Positions 5,541 to 7,237 of a stretch of 7,237 bases of DNA are shown one piece after another; positions within the stretch are counted from its first letter, which is position 1; the number at the start of each line of letters is the position of its first letter. The notes below the pieces were generated by a model that worked only from the letters and a program-made list of their open reading frames with translations, was not told where the DNA came from and did no database searches. The stretch covers positions 1 through 7,237 of the forward strand of contig DNPQ01000046.1 of NCBI GenBank assembly GCA_003501335.1, read 5' to 3'. The translations under genes were made by a program, and so were the position numbers. The stretch comes from Bacillota bacterium (GTDB lineage: Bacteria; Bacillota; UBA4882; UBA8346).

Positions 5541-6617
5541 TTACCATGGATTTTGTTTCAGGTCAGCGACGGTCTTTTGATCAAGCCGTTGAATGATGGC
5601 TTTTACCAGCTTAATTGTTGCCTCCACATCAGAGATACCGATAATACTATGATGGCTGTGGGCATAACGAACCGGTACGCCGATTACGATGGTCGGTACA
5701 CCCGCATCGTATAGCTGGATCTCCATGCCATCCGTGCCGCCACCCTCACGGACTGCAACTTGATAAGCAATCCCCAACTTTTGCGCTTCCTGGATGGCCA
5801 GATCAGCCAAGGCCCGGTTGGCAATCATCGATGGATCAAAATAGCGGATTTGCGGTCCGCCTCCCAGCCGCCCCTGGATTATACTGCCGGCATCCGGAAA
5901 ATCGTCGGCCGGTGGGCCTTCCAAGACCAAACAGACATCCGGTTTCGTGATGGAGGCAATCGCCTTAGCGCCTTTAGCCCCGTTTTCCTCTTGAACTGTC
6001 CCGGCAGCAAAGACGGTATTGGGATGATTAGGACCGATTTCACTAAGAACTTTAAGGAGCGCGGCACAACCGGCCCGGTCATCAAATGCTTTGCCGACAA
6101 TAGCGGCCGAGTGATTGATCAAAGCAGCCTCGACAGCCGGTACAATCGGATTGCCGGCCTCGATTCCCAAAGCCGCTACTTCTTCTTTGCTACTGGCCCC
6201 TACGTCAATATAGAGATCGCTAATTTTCAGTTGCCGGTTTTTATCCTCTTCACTCATATGATGAGGTGGTTTGGCGCCAATGACTCCGAGGTGATCGCCA
6301 CTTTTAGTCCGCACCAAGACATTTTGAGCGAGCAACGTCGGAGTATGCCAACTCCCAAGCGGCACAACCTTTAAATAGCCACTAGGTAATACCCCCCGGA
6401 CCATCAGCCCAACTTCATCAAGATGCGCTGCAAGTAAAATTTTTGGCCCCGCCATATCCCCCGGATGGCTGGCAATAATTCCGCCTAGGTTATCGTAGGA
6501 TACTTCCCCGAAAGCGGCGGCTTCTCTTTGAAATATCTCCCGGACCTCCCGTTCAAACCCGGATGGGCCAAAGGCATTGGAAAGGTCCATTAATAGCTTT
6601 TGTAGATCCACGGACAT
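5541..6617 (-). CDS. M42 family metallo-aminopeptidase
   Basis: A cytoplasmic, dodecamer-forming family (TET aminopeptidases, YsdC/FrvX type, sometimes annotated as endoglucanase M) that trims residues from short peptides using two metal ions. Motifs, numbered from the ATG start, are the metal-binding AHLDEVG (64-70, H65 and D67), the bridging Asp in DDRAG (179-183), the catalytic glutamates in QEENGAKGA (209-217), E233 in LEGPPADD, GTDG (294-297) and the last metal His in RYAHSHH (317-323). The length of 358 residues is typical. A GTG two codons earlier (6623) is possible, but it lies within the GGTGA ribosome binding sequence, so the ATG at 6617-6615 is preferred. A TACAAT (6667-6662) about 45 bp upstream may be a -10, without a convincing -35. 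Only peptide trimming can be inferred; exact specificity cannot. Confidence 0.92.
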   Translation of the reverse strand: MSVDLQKLLMDLSNAFGPSGFEREVREIFQREAAAFGEVSYDNLGGIIASHPGDMAGPKILLAAHLDEVGLMVRGVLPSGYLKVVPLGSWHTPTLLAQNVLVRTKSGDHLGVIGAKPPHHMSEEDKNRQLKISDLYIDVGASSKEEVAALGIEAGNPIVPAVEAALINHSAAIVGKAFDDRAGCAALLKVLSEIGPNHPNTVFAAGTVQEENGAKGAKAIASITKPDVCLVLEGPPADDFPDAGSIIQGRLGGGPQIRYFDPSMIANRALADLAIQEAQKLGIAYQVAVREGGGTDGMEIQLYDAGVPTIVIGVPVRYAHSHHSIIGISDVEATIKLVKAIIQRLDQKTVADLKQNPW

Positions 6618-6623
6618 TCTCAC

Positions 6624-7081
6624 CTTTCATTCTCTTTTTCTCCAATATCTTATGTTCTGGTATTGTATCCTTTTTCCTTTAAAAAAATGGTCGTTTTGGT
6701 GAGAAGCCAATTCAAGTGCCGGTTCTGACCCAAGGGTAGGAAAGACAATAATGATACTTTGTTTTTGCGAATAAACGGATAATAAACCAGTGAAGGAATA
6801 AACTTTTTAGCGGATCGTTAGAGGGTTACGGATGGTATTCTTGGCCGAGGCTGTTGCAAAAGTAATTAAAATCAATGAAAAATACAATATATACCATAAA
6901 CTAATCAGCAAATTTTTATATATTGTACGCGCCCATGTGCGCGCTTTCTCTATCGATAAATTTCATTTTGCAACAGACTCGGTATACTTGGGGTGTATTT
7001 CTTCTTGACTTTTAATGACTGTTTGACAGTATCGAAAGAAAAGAATCATGTTTAAAAATCATCTCAGCGGGTAAATTGGTG
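6624..7081. other. Gene-free stretch of about 460 bp
   Basis: No credible coding frame was found on either strand between the amidase stop codon and the M42 peptidase. The middle is occupied by the small mobile element at 6847-6980. The peptidase side (6624-6833) is AT-rich and presumably holds the peptidase promoter, of which only a TACAAT -10 candidate (6667-6662) is visible. The amidase side (6992-7081) contains a 5-bp hairpin, ACTGT/ACAGT, at about 7018-7030, without a T run, so no convincing amidase terminator is seen. Confidence 0.6.
6847..6980. mobile_element. MITE-like element with terminal inverted repeats and flanking duplication
   Basis: GAGGCTGTTGCAAAA (6847-6861) and TTTTGCAACAGACTC (6966-6980) are 15-bp terminal inverted repeats with one mismatch. 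Just outside are direct repeats GGTATTCTTGG (6834-6844) and GGTATACTTGG (6981-6991), matching at 10 of 11 positions, as a slightly aged target-site duplication would. The 134-bp interior encodes nothing and folds on itself: 11-bp perfect arms TACAATATATA/TATATATTGTA (6883-6893, 6917-6927) and 5-bp arms CGCGC/GCGCG (6928-6932, 6939-6943). The size, the ends and the duplication fit a non-autonomous element moved by a transposase elsewhere. The parent IS family cannot be fixed from memory. Confidence 0.65.
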
Positions 7082-7237
7082 TTATCTTTGATAATAATTC
7101 ATGACGCCCTCAAAAATTCCCATAGCGGCTTTTTTGCGAAATTCCGGGGTCCCAATGATGGTCTCTTCTTGGAAATTAGAAAGAAAGCCAACCTCTACCA
7201 AGATACTAGGCATTTGGCCTTCCCGGACCACCACAAA
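7082..7237 (-). CDS. N-acetylmuramoyl-L-alanine amidase (Amidase_3), C-terminal end only
   Basis: The last 51 codons of a gene entering from beyond the right edge. The residues FVVVREGQMPSILVEVGFLS are the end of the Amidase_3 (LytC, CwlD, AmiC) catalytic domain, zinc enzymes that cut the bond between N-acetylmuramic acid and the peptide stem of peptidoglycan. E15 of the fragment, in ILVEVGF, is the conserved catalytic/zinc-site glutamate. The protein ends soon after in GIFEGVMNYYQR, so the amidase domain is C-terminal, with no SPOR or cell-wall-binding repeats behind it. CwlD-like and LytC-like types cannot be separated from this piece. It would be secreted if it follows the family, but the N-terminus is not visible. 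Confidence 0.92.
   Translation of the reverse strand, partial: FVVVREGQMPSILVEVGFLSNFQEETIIGTPEFRKKAAMGIFEGVMNYYQR

Noticed and set aside
5760..6374. Long plus-strand open frame of 204 codons
   Set aside because: It is antisense to the M42 peptidase, whose catalytic motifs are intact in the minus frame. The plus translation shows no family motifs and no ribosome binding site.
7050..7063. Fourteen-base match with 112-125 (GTTTAAAAATCATC)
   Set aside because: It is AT-rich and could arise by chance in 7 kb. Similarity does not extend further and no element boundary is seen at either place.

Overview
The window looks like a Bacillota (Firmicutes) chromosome, probably an anaerobic, clostridia-like lineage. 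The reasons are strong GGAGG-type ribosome binding sites, sigma-A-like promoters, intrinsic terminators, a split class I [4Fe-4S] fumarase, a DUF6485-type mini-protein, and the gene order rph - XTP pyrophosphatase - YfcE-like phosphoesterase, which matches rph-ysnA-ysnB of Bacillus subtilis. The exact genus cannot be read from the sequence. Nearly all genes lie on the minus strand, so transcription runs from right to left.

Right end (7237 to 6618): the last 51 codons of a LytC/CwlD-type cell-wall amidase, then a gene-free stretch of about 460 bp. That stretch holds a small transposon-like element (about 134 bp, terminal inverted repeats, imperfect flanking direct repeats). Next come an M42 family metallo-aminopeptidase (6617-5541) and, behind its own promoter and a U-rich leader hairpin, a divergent ornithine-carbamoyltransferase-family enzyme (5394-4471). 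A hairpin overlaps the end of that gene.

Centre (4340 to 862): a compact minus-strand operon. It starts with a 44-residue, eight-cysteine protein of DUF6485 type (4338-4204), followed by the alpha and beta subunits of fumarate hydratase, RNase PH, the RdgB-type nucleotide-sanitising pyrophosphatase (start codon inside the rph reading frame), and a YfcE/MJ0936-like phosphodiesterase. The fumarase pair belongs to central carbon metabolism. The last three genes form the conserved RNA/nucleotide housekeeping cluster.

Left end (860 to 1): a complete single-gene tRNA-Pro(UGG) unit with promoter, encoded CCA and terminator. It is followed by a plus-strand remnant of a free methionine-(R)-sulfoxide reductase gene. 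At the very edge are four 21-bp tandem repeats, which on the minus strand encode heptads of a short, highly charged peptide. This end looks like decaying accessory DNA.

No clear defence system, CRISPR array, phage module or other obviously new system is present. The points most worth following up are the carbamoyltransferase with altered ornithine-site residues, the Cys-rich mini-protein at the head of the fumarase operon, the small mobile element, and the heptad-repeat ORF interrupted by a stop codon.
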